Under the pieces are notes generated by a model that worked only from the letters and a program-made list of their open reading frames with translations, had not been told where the DNA came from and made no database searches. From Microvirga roseola (lineage in GTDB: Bacteria > Pseudomonadota > Alphaproteobacteria > Rhizobiales > Beijerinckiaceae), in NCBI RefSeq assembly GCF_020866965.1, contig NZ_JAJATX010000001.1, positions 124,001-188,000 of the forward strand: a stretch of DNA of 64,000 nucleotides. Reading direction: 5' to 3'. The translations under genes were made by a program, and so were the position numbers. How positions within the stretch are numbered: position 1 is the first letter of the stretch; each line of letters opens with the position of its first letter. Of the stretch, positions 1 to 8,543 are shown piece by piece.

Positions 1-623
1 AGGGCGATGCGAAGCTGAACCAGGCTCTCATCCGCGACAAGCGGCTGGAGAACCTCTCGCTTCTTCCCGCCTCCCAGACCCGCGACAAGGATGCGCTCAC
101 TGAGGAGGGCGTCGCCCGGGTCCTGAACGAGCTTCGCGAGAAGTTCGACTGGATCATCTGCGACAGCCCGGCGGGCATCGAGCGCGGCGCGACCATGGCC
201 ATGCGGCACGCGGATGTCGCCGTCGTCGTCACCAACCCGGAAGTCTCTTCGGTGCGCGACTCCGACCGCATCATCGGTCTCCTCGACTCGAAGACCGAGC
301 GCGCGGAGAAAGGCGAGCGCATCGAGAAGCACCTGCTTCTCACCCGCTACGATCCCATCCGCGCCGAGCGCGGCGAGATGCTGAAGGTCGAGGACGTTCT
401 GGAGATTCTCTCGATCCCGCTGATCGGCATCATCCCGGAGAGCGAAGAGGTGCTGCGCGCCTCGAACGTCGGATCGCCGGTCACGCTCAACAACCCGTCG
501 AGCGCGCCGGGCCGGGCCTATTTCGACGCCTCGCGGCGGCTGAAGGGCGAGACCGTCGAGCTCACGATTCCCACCGACAAGAAGAGCCTGCTCGGCAAAT
601 TGTTCGGACGGAGGGCTGCATGA
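1..623 (+). CDS. minD: Septum site-determining ATPase MinD (5' end missing)
   Basis: This is the C-terminal part of the membrane-associated ATPase MinD, which with MinE and MinC keeps the division septum at mid-cell. The reading frame is open from base 3, so the gene begins before the window and its Walker A motif is not visible. The visible part has the family segment [11 protein letters not shown] near residue 57, the core [16 protein letters not shown], and a C-terminal stretch ending KLFGRRAA that is consistent with the amphipathic membrane-targeting helix. The stop overlaps the minE start by four bases, so the two are translationally coupled. An internal ATG at 195 is not the true start because homology continues upstream of it. 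Confidence 0.95.
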   Translation, partial: GDAKLNQALIRDKRLENLSLLPASQTRDKDALTEEGVARVLNELREKFDWIICDSPAGIERGATMAMRHADVAVVVTNPEVSSVRDSDRIIGLLDSKTERAEKGERIEKHLLLTRYDPIRAERGEMLKVEDVLEILSIPLIGIIPESEEVLRASNVGSPVTLNNPSSAPGRAYFDASRRLKGETVELTIPTDKKSLLGKLFGRRAA

Positions 624-883
624 GCCTTATGAACTTCTTTAACCGTCGCACTTCCGCGCCGGTTGCCCGCGAGCGCCTGCAGATTCTGCTGGCGCATGAG
701 CGGGGGATCGTCGGGGGCAAGCCCGATCTTGTCGCACAGCTGCGGGAAGAGATCCTGGCTGTCGTCAGCCGGCATATCTCGGTCCAGCGCGACAATGTCC
801 AGGTCAAGATGAACCGCGACTCCGACATTTCAACCCTCGAGATCGAAGTCGAGATTCCCGCCCCCGCCGAAGCGCGGGCTTAG
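620..883 (+). CDS. minE: Cell division topological specificity factor MinE
   Basis: MinE (87 aa) stimulates MinD ATPase activity and drives Min oscillation. The length is normal for the family. The N-terminal part (MNFF, then [17 protein letters not shown]) is the MinD-interacting region, and the C-terminal half contains the conserved [10 protein letters not shown] segment of the topological specificity domain. It starts inside the minD stop codon (ATGA overlap). A hairpin terminator follows 23 bases after the stop. Confidence 0.96.
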   Translation: MSLMNFFNRRTSAPVARERLQILLAHERGIVGGKPDLVAQLREEILAVVSRHISVQRDNVQVKMNRDSDISTLEIEVEIPAPAEARA

Positions 884-906
884 GCGCATCAGCACGAGAA
901 ACGACG

Positions 907-929
907 GCCAGCCGATCGCATCGGCTGGC
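907..929. terminator. Bidirectional hairpin between minE and the convergent gene
   Basis: A perfect 10-bp stem (GCCAGCCGAT / ATCGGCTGGC) with a 3-base loop lies between the stops of two convergent genes. It lacks a clear T-run on the + side, so how well it terminates is inferred from position and stem strength. Confidence 0.6.
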
Positions 930-944
930 TGAATTCGCTTGAAC

Positions 945-2111
945 CTATTGCGGGCTCCACACGCCGATCTTGGACTGGCGCGCCTGTTCGGCTGCCGCCT
1001 TGAGTTCGGGCGTCGCCTCGTCCGTCGGCTTGCCGCCGCCATTGAACAGCACGACCCGCGACAGATCCCGTCCGTCGACCTCGCAGCGATAGGTGTCGTT
1101 CCCGCCCGCAGGCTCGCAGGAGACCTCGCGGCCGCCGAGATAGCTGGCCATGTCCTCGGGCTTTCCGGCCCCGGGCGCCCATTCCACCCCGAACAGGCGG
1201 ACGACCTCGCCTTCGAGCGAGAGCGTCGCCGTATCGAGCACCTCCGGCACGCCCTTTAGGCTGCGCGGCCGCGACGGCGCTGCAGCCGGAGCAACGTCGG
1301 CAACGGCCTGCGTGGTAGGAGTAATCGTGCCGGTCGCTTCGGGGCCGTCGCTGTCCGCAGCGACCGCTACCGGCGGCTCCGGCTCTGAATCGAACAGCGA
1401 ATAGGTTCCGAGCCCCAGAAGGGCGGCGACAAGGAGGGCGCCGATGGCGAAGCCCCGGCCGCGCGGCAGGGAGCGCTCCCTCAGGCCGTCGACGAAGCTC
1501 CGCGCCCTGTGGCCCGAGATCGGGAAGCCGTCGCGCGCCGCATGGAAGCGGGCCGCGTCGCCTGTCGCCGGAGAGGCCTGCCGCGACGCGAAGAAGTCAC
1601 GCAACGTCTCGCCGCCGAAGAGCCCTGCGGAGGCGGCCTCCCGGGAGGCCTCGCCGGAATCGACGTTCAGCCAGTCGCGCCGCGGCTTTTCCGGCTGCGG
1701 TGGGGGTGGCGCGGCGACCGGCCGCTCGTGGACGATCGGATTCTCGAGAGGCGGCGGCGCCTCCGCCGCGGGTTCAGGGGATAGGGCCCTGGATTGCTGG
1801 AAGAGAACCGGGTGACTTTCTCGCAGCTCGTCCAGAAGATCGCGGATGGTGAACTCGATGCTCCGCCCATCCTTGTCGATCATGCGCGGCCGGCCCTTCG
1901 GGTCGATCACCGTGATCCTCAGTGTGCCGTCCACCAGCGAATAGCGCAGCGACGATTCGATGATCAGCTCCAGCGGGCGGCGGGCATCGGCGGTGGGGTT
2001 GAGCCTGTCGACCTCCTGCCGGATGACCGCACGCACCTCCTCCCGCATCTGGGACCAGGTGCGGCTGGAGCCGCCTTCTGGCGCGGAGCTCCTGTAGGCC
2101 TGCTCATCCAT
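945..2111 (-). CDS. Membrane-anchored protein with a degenerate SNase-like C-terminal domain
   Basis: This is a 388-aa protein of unknown function. Residues 1-100 look soluble and charged; 110-200 are rich in Pro and Ala; one hydrophobic segment near residue 220 (FAIGALLVAALLGLGTYSLF) suggests a single membrane span, followed by another low-complexity linker. The last ~100 residues resemble a staphylococcal-nuclease-like fold: VVRLFGVEWAPG matches the usual RLxGIDAPE region and DGRDLSRVVLFNG matches the YGRxLA region. The acidic catalytic positions are poorly kept, so it is probably not an active nuclease. Its start overlaps the stop of the upstream gene by 8 bases, so the two genes form an operon. 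Confidence 0.75.
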   Translation of the reverse strand: MDEQAYRSSAPEGGSSRTWSQMREEVRAVIRQEVDRLNPTADARRPLELIIESSLRYSLVDGTLRITVIDPKGRPRMIDKDGRSIEFTIRDLLDELRESHPVLFQQSRALSPEPAAEAPPPLENPIVHERPVAAPPPPQPEKPRRDWLNVDSGEASREAASAGLFGGETLRDFFASRQASPATGDAARFHAARDGFPISGHRARSFVDGLRERSLPRGRGFAIGALLVAALLGLGTYSLFDSEPEPPVAVAADSDGPEATGTITPTTQAVADVAPAAAPSRPRSLKGVPEVLDTATLSLEGEVVRLFGVEWAPGAGKPEDMASYLGGREVSCEPAGGNDTYRCEVDGRDLSRVVLFNGGGKPTDEATPELKAAAEQARQSKIGVWSPQ

Positions 2112-2865
2112 GGGACGAATCCTCCCGGTCGGCGTCTCGCCTGCTCGTGCGGCGGATAGTCGAGGAATGCTCCGCGACGATCACGGGCTTGTCGCCGATG
2201 AAATGCACGATCAGCTGGAGCGCGCCGGTTCCCTCGGCGCGCCGCCGGCGCTTGGGATGCGAGGCGCTGTAATCGAAGACCGCGCGCACCGTGCAGATGT
2301 CGGTGCGCGGCTTGCAATCGACGCCGATCGATTCGGGCCTGACGCGGTAATCCCGCTGGGGCCAGCGCTGGGCGAAGCGCCGCTTCTCCTGATAGAGCGC
2401 CCGCATGCTCAGCCTGCGGCCGTGGAACAGGATGTCGGGCCCATAGAACTCCGCCATGGAGTCGAGCGCTTCATCGTTCGGCGAGGACCATGCATCCAGG
2501 TAGTCGACGGCAAAGTCCCGCGCGATTTCGCTCCGGGACAGGCGTCTTTCGGGGAGCGGACGACGCGGTTCCTCCGCCACGGTGGGAGCCGTCGGGGAAG
2601 GCAGGGGCGGCGCCATTGGCTCGGTCGCCTGCCACGAAGGCGACGGCTCCGGCGCGACTGTCTGGGGCTGAACCGCCTGGCCCGCAGGCGGAGCGGACGT
2701 TGGAGCGGCGGGCCGAGGGGGCGCCTGCTCGGCCTGCGGTGGAGCCACCGTGTCCGTCGGCGGATCGACCCATGGCCTGCCTGCCTGGGCGAACACGGAA
2801 TTCCCGCCCGCGCACAGGAACAGGGCCGTTGCCGTGGTCAGAATCCCGTTCGCCCGCATGAGCAT
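2104..2865 (-). CDS. Exported Pro-rich protein with a C-terminal NTF2/SnoaL-like domain
   Basis: This 253-aa protein begins with a probable Sec signal peptide (ILTTATALFLCAGGNSVFA) and then a ~90-residue Pro/Ala-rich linker. The C-terminal part, from about residue 108 (ARDFAVDYLDAWSSPNDEALD) to the end, has the look of an NTF2/SnoaL-like domain: a helix, a YGPDILFHGR strand pair, and VHFIGDKPVIVAEHSS at the end. No catalytic role can be assigned. It is the first gene of a two-gene operon with the SNase-like protein; both carry Pro-rich linkers, which suggests an envelope role, but that is inference. Confidence 0.7.
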   Translation of the reverse strand: MLMRANGILTTATALFLCAGGNSVFAQAGRPWVDPPTDTVAPPQAEQAPPRPAAPTSAPPAGQAVQPQTVAPEPSPSWQATEPMAPPLPSPTAPTVAEEPRRPLPERRLSRSEIARDFAVDYLDAWSSPNDEALDSMAEFYGPDILFHGRRLSMRALYQEKRRFAQRWPQRDYRVRPESIGVDCKPRTDICTVRAVFDYSASHPKRRRRAEGTGALQLIVHFIGDKPVIVAEHSSTIRRTSRRDADREDSSHG

Positions 2866-3002
2866 GTCCCGAGGGTCTCTCCTGAAGATAGGTTCGCGGG
2901 AGAAAAGCGGTTTGCCGGGGGCAGGGTTCCACGACCGGCCTGGCTGAAAGAGCTCCGGCAGGTCGTGGAAGGAGGCGTCTGACAGAGGCTGTCAGTGAAG
3001 CG

Positions 3003-3392
3003 TCAGAGCTGCGCCAGTTCGACGGCGCCGACACCCGAGATGCCGATGGCCTGCGCGGAGGCGCGGGAGAGATCGATGACGCGTCCGTGGGCATAGGGGC
3101 CCCGGTCGTTGATGCGCACCACCACCGACTTGCCGGTCTTCTTGTTCACCACGCGGACCTTGGTGCCGAAGGGCAGGGTGCGGTGGGCGGCAGTCATCTC
3201 GTTGGTGTTGAAGGTTTCGCCGCTCGCGGTCTTCTTTCCGTGAAAGCCGGGACCGTACCAGGAGGCTTTTCCGCTCTGAATGACTTTGGCGGATTTCTTG
3301 TTCGGCTCTGCGCTGACGAGGGTGGGAGACAAGACGGCAGCAGCCGAGACGAACAGGCTGGCGATAGTAAGCGTAACCTTGCGTTGATCCAC
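3003..3392 (-). CDS. RlpA-like septal ring lytic transglycosylase domain protein
   Basis: This is a small periplasmic protein with a double-psi beta-barrel of the RlpA type. The domain is clear: GKASWYGPGFHGKKTASGE, then MTAAHRTLPFGTKVRV, then VVVRINDRGPYAHGRVIDLS. In known RlpA proteins this domain cleaves glycan strands lacking stem peptides. It has no SPOR domain, so it is a short form. I take the GTG at 3392 as start because an AAGGGGA ribosome site lies 6 bases upstream and the next residues form a signal peptide ending SAEP; an in-frame ATG at 3446 lacks both. Confidence 0.85.
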   Translation of the reverse strand: MDQRKVTLTIASLFVSAAAVLSPTLVSAEPNKKSAKVIQSGKASWYGPGFHGKKTASGETFNTNEMTAAHRTLPFGTKVRVVNKKTGKSVVVRINDRGPYAHGRVIDLSRASAQAIGISGVGAVELAQL

Positions 3393-3568
3393 AATGCATC
3401 CCCTTGCTGTTGTAGAGGGGGCGCAAAATATCCGGTAATAAGGCAAGAATAAGATTGTTCCTGATTTAATTTTATAGCCTGCCGAATGTAGAAATATTGA
3501 ACATGAGATGAAGATGATCTGTAAAGTTATGCCATAACGCTGCAGAAATAGCCTGGCTATGGGGAGCT

Positions 3569-4798
3569 CTACCGCTGTATCTCGCTGCGATCACGGAAGG
3601 TTGGAGACCGGAGCCTGAGCGCAATGCCGAGCGCGAGAATGAGGTTGGCTGCAACCAGTCCCGCCACGCCCGGCCAGCCCCAGGCGCTCCAGAACAGGCC
3701 GCCGAGGGTGCCGATGGTGCTTGAGCCGAGATAGTAGCAGAAGAGATAAAGCGCCGAGGCCTGGGCCTTAGCGACCGTGGCCTGATGTCCGACCCAGCTG
3801 CTGGCGATGGAATGTGCGCCGAAGAAGCCGAAGGTCACGGCGACGACGCCTGCGAGAATGAGGGCGAGGTGGCTCGGCAGAGTTAGCCCGACGCCTGTGA
3901 GCATGATTGCGATCATCACCCACAGCACCCGCGAACGGCCGAGCCGTCCCGCCAGCGCGCCGATCCAGGCGGAGCTCGCGGTGCCGATCAGGTAGCTGAC
4001 GAAGATCAGGCCGATGGCGGTCTGGCTCAGGGAGTAGGGCGGCGCGACCAGCCGATAGGCGAGGTAGTTGTAGACCGTCACGAAGCCGCCCATGAGCAGG
4101 AAGGCTTCCGCGAAGAGGCTGCGCAGGCCCGGATCGCGCAAGTGATCCGCAAAGGAGCGCAGGAGATCCGTCAGACGGGCGGAGCGCGGCTGGAAATGGG
4201 CGGAGTTCGGAAGGCTCCGCCAGGCCGCCACCGCCGTGACGAGGCCGATGGCCCCGATCGTGCCGATAGCGATCCTCCAGGAGCCGAGATCCGTCAGAAA
4301 ACCGCCCAGAATCCTGCCCGCCATGCCCCCGACTGCATTGCCGCCGATGAAGAGGCCCATGGCAAGGCCGATGGATTTGGGGTGAACCTCCTCGCTCACA
4401 TAGGCCATGGCCACGGCCGGCAGCCCGCTGAGGGTGATGCCGATTGTCATCCGGGCGAGGAGAAAGATGCTCCAGGTTGGGGCGAGCGCCGAGAGGATCG
4501 TCAGGACCGCGGAGGCGAACAGGGACGCGATCATCACGGGCTTGCGCCCAAAGACCTCCGAGACGGAGCCGGCGACCAGCATCGCCACCGCCAGCAGGCC
4601 CGTGGAGAGCGAGAGCGACAGGCTGCTCGCCGCCGCGCTGACGCCGAATTCCTGCGAAAAGGCCGGCAGCAGGGGCTGCACGCAATAGAGAATGGCGAAG
4701 GTCGAGAAGCCCGCCGCAAAAAGGGCGAGGTTCAGCCGGCGGAAGGCGGGCGTTCCGGTTTCGAGGCGCTGAGCGATCTCCGGCGCGTGCTTATTCAT
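3569..4798 (-). CDS. Major facilitator superfamily transporter (YnfM-like)
   Basis: This is a 12-span MFS transporter of about 409 aa in the inner membrane. Family signs include the first span FAAGFSTFAILYCVQPLLP, the GSVSEVFGRKPVM loop between spans 2 and 3, and the equivalent ALAGRLGRSRVLW loop in the second half. The ILYCVQPLLPAF sequence is typical of the YnfM/arabinose-efflux-like group, which exports small molecules, but the substrate is unknown. I use the ATG at 4798 (MNKHAPEIAQ) rather than an in-frame ATG at 4966, because the extra residues are polar and not MFS-like. It is divergent from a DMT transporter at 5014. Confidence 0.85.
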   Translation of the reverse strand: MNKHAPEIAQRLETGTPAFRRLNLALFAAGFSTFAILYCVQPLLPAFSQEFGVSAAASSLSLSLSTGLLAVAMLVAGSVSEVFGRKPVMIASLFASAVLTILSALAPTWSIFLLARMTIGITLSGLPAVAMAYVSEEVHPKSIGLAMGLFIGGNAVGGMAGRILGGFLTDLGSWRIAIGTIGAIGLVTAVAAWRSLPNSAHFQPRSARLTDLLRSFADHLRDPGLRSLFAEAFLLMGGFVTVYNYLAYRLVAPPYSLSQTAIGLIFVSYLIGTASSAWIGALAGRLGRSRVLWVMIAIMLTGVGLTLPSHLALILAGVVAVTFGFFGAHSIASSWVGHQATVAKAQASALYLFCYYLGSSTIGTLGGLFWSAWGWPGVAGLVAANLILALGIALRLRSPTFRDRSEIQR

Positions 4799-5013
4799 GG
4801 CTGCCCCTTGCGCTGTCCTGCTCTCATGGAGTGGTTTGGATGCCCATGTGGAAGGTGCAAGTCTAGTGCAGGCCCTATCCTGATCCATTCGCCTGAAGCA
4901 TGGAGCAGGTGCCGTCTTTGCAGTTTCTTTCTGATGCGAAACAGCCTCTTGTCGACTTGCATTCATGCCCCCGGGCCCGCCGCCGCGCGTGCGGCTGACG
5001 TTTCGAGATTTTC

Positions 5014-5949
5014 ATGACCACCGAATTTACGGCCCGGTCGGGCGCTGCCGCTCCGGCTCCGACGCAGAGCCTGCCCGCCGCCTCTCCGTTGCGGGGCATC
5101 CTGCTTCTCGTCGCCTCTACGGTCTTCTTCTCCGTGTCCGACGTGATCACGAAGCAGCTCGCCGCGACCCTGCCTGCGGGCCAGGTTGCCTGGATGCGCT
5201 ACGCGGTCTTCGCGCTCCTCGTCATCCCACTCCTGGGCATGAATGGAGGCGGCACGCTGCTGCGCTCGCACCGCCCCGGTCTGCAGGTCTTGCGCGGCCT
5301 CGGCATGGTGGGCTCGACGATCATGTTCACCCACGGCCTGCGCTTCCTGCCGGTGGCGGATGCGACGGCGATCTATTTCGTCTCGCCCATCCTCATCATG
5401 GCGCTGTCCATCCTGTTTCTCGGCGAGCAGGTGGGCTGGCGGCGCTGGACCGCCGCTGCCGTCGGTCTCGTCGGTGTGCTGATCGTGATCCGCCCGGGCA
5501 CGGGATCCTTCCAGACGGCGGCCCTCCTGCCGCTTGCCGGCGCAACGAGCTGGGCGGCTGCCGCCGTCGTGACCCGCCGGATGAGCGGCAGCGATCATGC
5601 CCTCACCACGCTCGCCTATTCCGCCTTTATCGGCTTTGCCGTGCTGAGCGCGGCCTTGCCGTGGTCCTGGGAGATGCCGGATGGAGGCGAGATGGCGCTG
5701 GGCCTGTGCGTCGGCCTTCTCTCCACCGTCGGGCACTGGTTCGTCATCCAGGCCTACCGGCACGGCAGCGCCTCGATCATCGCGCCCTTCTCCTATGTGC
5801 AGCTGATCTGGGCCGGCAGCCTCGGCTACCTGGTCTTCGGCTCCCTGCCCGACGGCTGGACCATCGTGGGAGCGGGGATCATTGCAGCGAGCGGCCTCTA
5901 CACGGCCTATCGCGAGCGGGTGCGCTCGCTGCAGAAGGCGACGGCCTGA
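5014..5949 (+). CDS. EamA/DMT-family transporter
   Basis: This is a 10-span drug/metabolite transporter of 311 aa with two EamA repeats. The first repeat runs from SVSDVITKQLAATLPAGQV to VGVLIVIRPG; the second starts near GATSWAAAAVVTRRMSG and ends IIAASGLYTAYRER. The pattern is closest to RhaT/RarD-like and SAM-uptake-like members, but the substrate cannot be read from sequence. It stands alone between a divergent MFS gene and a convergent small gene whose stop lies only 1 base away. Confidence 0.85.
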   Translation: MTTEFTARSGAAAPAPTQSLPAASPLRGILLLVASTVFFSVSDVITKQLAATLPAGQVAWMRYAVFALLVIPLLGMNGGGTLLRSHRPGLQVLRGLGMVGSTIMFTHGLRFLPVADATAIYFVSPILIMALSILFLGEQVGWRRWTAAAVGLVGVLIVIRPGTGSFQTAALLPLAGATSWAAAAVVTRRMSGSDHALTTLAYSAFIGFAVLSAALPWSWEMPDGGEMALGLCVGLLSTVGHWFVIQAYRHGSASIIAPFSYVQLIWAGSLGYLVFGSLPDGWTIVGAGIIAASGLYTAYRERVRSLQKATA

Positions 5950-5950
5950 T

Positions 5951-6235
5951 TCAAGCTCTGGAATGGACCACCCGCAGGCGGGGGCGTGCCGTGCGGTTGT
6001 AGAAAGTGATCTCGGTCCACTCCTCCTCGGCGGGCCCCTCCACGAGGCGGTAGCCGAGTTGCTCGGCGAGCGCGCGGACCTGGCCCAGATTGGCGCTGGA
6101 GATCCGGCGGCTGAATTCCGGCATGTCCTGGCTCATCAGCACGGCGAGCATGCCGATCTCGACGCCCTGGTCGAAATCCACGCTGCGGGCAGGAAAGCGC
6201 AGCCGCATTCCTTCGGCGAGATGGATGTGATGCAT
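5951..6235 (-). CDS. Hypothetical protein, 94 aa
   Basis: This small protein has no motif I recognise. It has no signal peptide or membrane span, and its charged/hydrophobic alternation suggests a folded cytosolic domain. The ATG at 6235 has AGGG a few bases upstream. The gene is convergent with the DMT transporter. Codon use is normal for the window, which supports a real gene. Confidence 0.6.
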   Translation of the reverse strand: MHHIHLAEGMRLRFPARSVDFDQGVEIGMLAVLMSQDMPEFSRRISSANLGQVRALAEQLGYRLVEGPAEEEWTEITFYNRTARPRLRVVHSRA

Positions 6236-6407
6236 GTGACCCTGTTCGGTTGACGACTAGATTTCGCCATTATTCGCAAAAGGTCCTACCGCATCTTTAA
6301 AGCCCGACCGCAGGGCGCAGAGGGGCGCTTTCGCATAAGCCGGCCTCATGACGGTTGCCCTGACGCCCCTAATCAGGTAGGGAGAAGGCTAGGCCCAGGC
6401 GCCGCAC

Positions 6408-6484
6408 GCACCCGTAGCTCAGCTGGATAGAGCGTTGCCCTCCGAAGGCAAAGGTCACACGTTCGAATCGTGTCGGGTGCGCCA
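6408..6484 (+). tRNA. tRNA-Arg (anticodon CCG)
   Basis: A complete cloverleaf is present. The acceptor stem pairs GCACCCG (6408-6414) with CGGGTGC (6474-6480), the discriminator is G, and CCA is encoded at 6482-6484. The D-arm is GCTC...GAGC, the anticodon stem is TTGCC/GGCAA around loop CTCCGAA, and the T-arm is ACACG-TTCGAAT-CGTGT. The anticodon CCG reads CGG arginine codons. No integrase or attachment-site duplication was seen beside it. Confidence 0.97.
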
Positions 6485-6504
6485 TTTCTCCCTCGTTTCT
6501 CCCC

Positions 6505-6834
6505 CTACCGCCGACCTCCTCGCCTGTGCGAGGCCGGGCCGCTTGACACGACGCTCAAGGGCCTGAGGGAAGGTTCGCCTGACGAATCGCGGTTGGCGAG
6601 GTGGTCGATGGCCGATTTGAGCAGGCCGGCATAGACCTGGGAGCTGAGGCCGAAGGTCAGGTGGACGTTGCCGTTCCTGACCTCGGCTGCCAGGGACCAG
6701 TCCTCGCCGCGCACCAAGTCCGACTCGTCCAGGATGCCGCTCAGCTCCGCGAGAAATCGGGACGAGATCTCGGTCGGCAGGGTGACGTGGACGGAATAGG
6801 GATGCGCATGGGCCGCATCGACCAGGATCGTCAT
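6505..6834 (-). CDS. Hypothetical protein, 109 aa
   Basis: This is a small soluble protein of unknown function. The chosen start at 6834 gives [20 protein letters not shown]; the longer frame to 6957 adds an unlikely Arg-rich leader. The central part ([14 protein letters not shown], then [20 protein letters not shown]) alternates strands and helices. Its stop lies 20 bases after the tRNA on the opposite strand. No family was recognised. Confidence 0.5.
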   Translation of the reverse strand: MTILVDAAHAHPYSVHVTLPTEISSRFLAELSGILDESDLVRGEDWSLAAEVRNGNVHLTFGLSSQVYAGLLKSAIDHLANRDSSGEPSLRPLSVVSSGPASHRRGGRR

Positions 6835-6967
6835 CGGATAGGCTCCGCTCAACGGGTGTCGTGACGGACGAACTATCGCATCCCTCCGGGAACGGATCGA
6901 CCCCTCCACTATTTCCTGTTGACTGCAATTGACCCTGCGTATCGGGAGCGGCCACATTTATCGGGAT

Positions 6968-7240
6968 ATGCATCGCCTTCTCTCCTCCTTTCGCAGCGCT
7001 TTGTCCCGGCTCTTCGGCCGCAGACCGCGCACTGAGAGCCTGACGGCCGTTGAATACGAGGCTGTGTGCCTCATCGCCTATGAGGGGCGCGAGGCCTATG
7101 CCCGCGCCTGCGAGCAGGCGGAGTATTGCCGGTCCAGGGGCGTTCCCAACGGCGTGGCGTTCTGGAGAGAGGTCGCCGCCGAGGTCGCCCGGCGGACGGG
7201 CCGGGCGGGGCGGGGAAAGACGACGGCCTTCCCCGAATGA
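6968..7240 (+). CDS. Hypothetical small protein, 90 aa
   Basis: This protein begins with a basic amphipathic stretch (MHRLLSSFRSALSRLFGRR) and continues with a helical domain, AVEYEAVCLIAYEGREAYARA. A second in-frame start at 6929 exists but is less likely. No motif or signal peptide is recognised. The Arg-rich N-terminus could touch membrane or nucleic acid, which is speculation. Confidence 0.5.
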   Translation: MHRLLSSFRSALSRLFGRRPRTESLTAVEYEAVCLIAYEGREAYARACEQAEYCRSRGVPNGVAFWREVAAEVARRTGRAGRGKTTAFPE

Positions 7241-7325
7241 ATCCGCAGAGCCTCTGAGCCCGAGGCGAGTATTCCCATCGACATGTCGGCGCGAAGCTCT
7301 ATTTTCCCAGGTCAGGGAGGCTTCG

Positions 7326-7694
7326 GTGAAAAGACTTGTGATCGCAATCGGGATGGCCGCGGGCGTTGCCGGATGTGTTTCCGTGACTCAGCAGACGGTG
7401 GTTGCGACCTGTTCCGATTATGTCGGCCGTCCCATCTCCGAGCGCATCGCCGCCGATGGGCCGCCGAAGGCGGTCCATCGGATCAGCCCGACCCGGCTGG
7501 GCTATGTATTCGAGACCTCCGAGACGCGCTTCGTCGGCGGACATCCCTATTACTCGGTCAATTACCTGGTCGGCGTCGACGTCCACCGCACGCCGGTCTA
7601 TCCCGTGACCACTACCTGCCGGGGCACCTTCATCGTCCATGCGCCATCCGACGCCGTTCCCCTGTCGCAGCGGGTGATCGTCGACGTTTATTGA
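7326..7694 (+). CDS. Small lipoprotein, 122 aa
   Basis: This is a probable outer-membrane or periplasmic lipoprotein. The GTG start at 7326 is preceded by AGGGAGG at a good distance, and the first residues (MKRLVIAIGMAAGVAGC) form a lipoprotein signal with Cys17 in the lipobox. The mature part of ~105 residues is rich in Tyr/Val and probably beta-structured. The function is unknown. A strong hairpin separates it from the convergent phasin-like gene. Confidence 0.7.
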   Translation: MKRLVIAIGMAAGVAGCVSVTQQTVVATCSDYVGRPISERIAADGPPKAVHRISPTRLGYVFETSETRFVGGHPYYSVNYLVGVDVHRTPVYPVTTTCRGTFIVHAPSDAVPLSQRVIVDVY

Positions 7695-7713
7695 GCAGAG
7701 TACAGGAAGATCC

Positions 7714-7748
7714 GCCCTGCGCGACGGCTTCGTTTCATCGCGCAGGGC
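7714..7748. terminator. Bidirectional hairpin terminator
   Basis: An 11-bp perfect stem (GCCCTGCGCGA / TCGCGCAGGGC) with a 13-base loop lies between the stops of two convergent genes. A short AAGCAAAA stretch follows on the + strand, which gives a T-rich tail for the leftward transcript only if read from inside the gene, so it is best called bidirectional. Confidence 0.6.
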
Positions 7749-7763
7749 AAGCAAAATCACTGT

Positions 7764-8543
7764 TTAGCGCAGCGTGTTCCGCATGGCTTTTTCCGTAAGC
7801 TGCATCGTCAGGTCGGCGAACCGGAAAGTGTTCGCCAGTGTCTGCTCGAAATTGTCCCTCATCAGCGACGCCTGCACGGCGGCCCAATCCTGCGGGGACC
7901 GGCATTGGGTCAGCCTGTTCAGGCCTTCGAGATTCGTCTGCAGACGTTTCTGGCTCATGCGAAGGCATTCCCGCGACAGGTCCTGGACGCCGTGCGCCAC
8001 AACCTGCGCCGGTACGGTTGCGGTCTGCATCGCGTCCATGGCCTCGTTGGCGAGGGGCTGGGCCATTTGAACCTGCCCGTCGATGAGGCTGCTCTGAGCC
8101 CGCCGCGCCTCCTCAAAGCTCGCGACATCGTCTTCCACCCGTTCAGTGACGGCGTCGGTCTCCTCGTCGCTCAGGACCTCAAGCACAGCTGGCAGCAGTT
8201 CCTTCCTGTCATTGCGGATATGCTGCTGAAACACACGCCTCAGCTCCGCCACCTTTGCAAGAAACTCGCCGCCATTCTTCGGCATGTGGTCGAGTTCTGC
8301 GAGAAGCGCATTCGTCTCCTCGTTGTCGCTCGTGGCATCCCGCAGCAGATCGTTCATCCCATGCTCGCGCAGGACCGGAAACAGATGCTCCTCCTGCAGG
8401 CCTGCCAGGAGCTGCAGCTCCTCCTTCAGATCCGCAAATAGCCGCTCGCGGGTTTTGACGGCGTTATCCGAGGTGGCGAGAAGCTTATCGAAGAGTTCGT
8501 TTGCCCGGTCGGGCGGGGTCTTGCTGAAATGTCTACGGGTCAT
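7764..8543 (-). CDS. Hemerythrin-like domain fused to a phasin domain
   Basis: This 259-aa protein has two parts. Residues ~13-145 resemble an HHE/hemerythrin four-helix bundle, with EEHLFPVLREHG (51-62) and HIRNDRKELLP (108-118) at the places of the family's HxxxEExxLFP and HIxxEExxLLP motifs. The first His and several acidic ligands are not kept, so diiron binding is doubtful. Residues ~155-259 resemble a phasin: helical, with MAQPLANEAMDAMQTA and then NFEQTLANTFRFADLTMQL. Phasins coat polyhydroxyalkanoate granules. I start at 8543 because upstream codons are out of character. No phaC/phaZ is nearby. Confidence 0.7.
   Translation of the reverse strand: MTRRHFSKTPPDRANELFDKLLATSDNAVKTRERLFADLKEELQLLAGLQEEHLFPVLREHGMNDLLRDATSDNEETNALLAELDHMPKNGGEFLAKVAELRRVFQQHIRNDRKELLPAVLEVLSDEETDAVTERVEDDVASFEEARRAQSSLIDGQVQMAQPLANEAMDAMQTATVPAQVVAHGVQDLSRECLRMSQKRLQTNLEGLNRLTQCRSPQDWAAVQASLMRDNFEQTLANTFRFADLTMQLTEKAMRNTLR

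Noticed and set aside
6408-6834. Integration site at tRNA-Arg
   Set aside because: No integrase, no repeated tRNA end and no change in composition next to it.
6886-6967. EcfG promoter upstream of the 90-aa gene
   Set aside because: A GGAAC is present but no CGTT follows at 16-17 bases.
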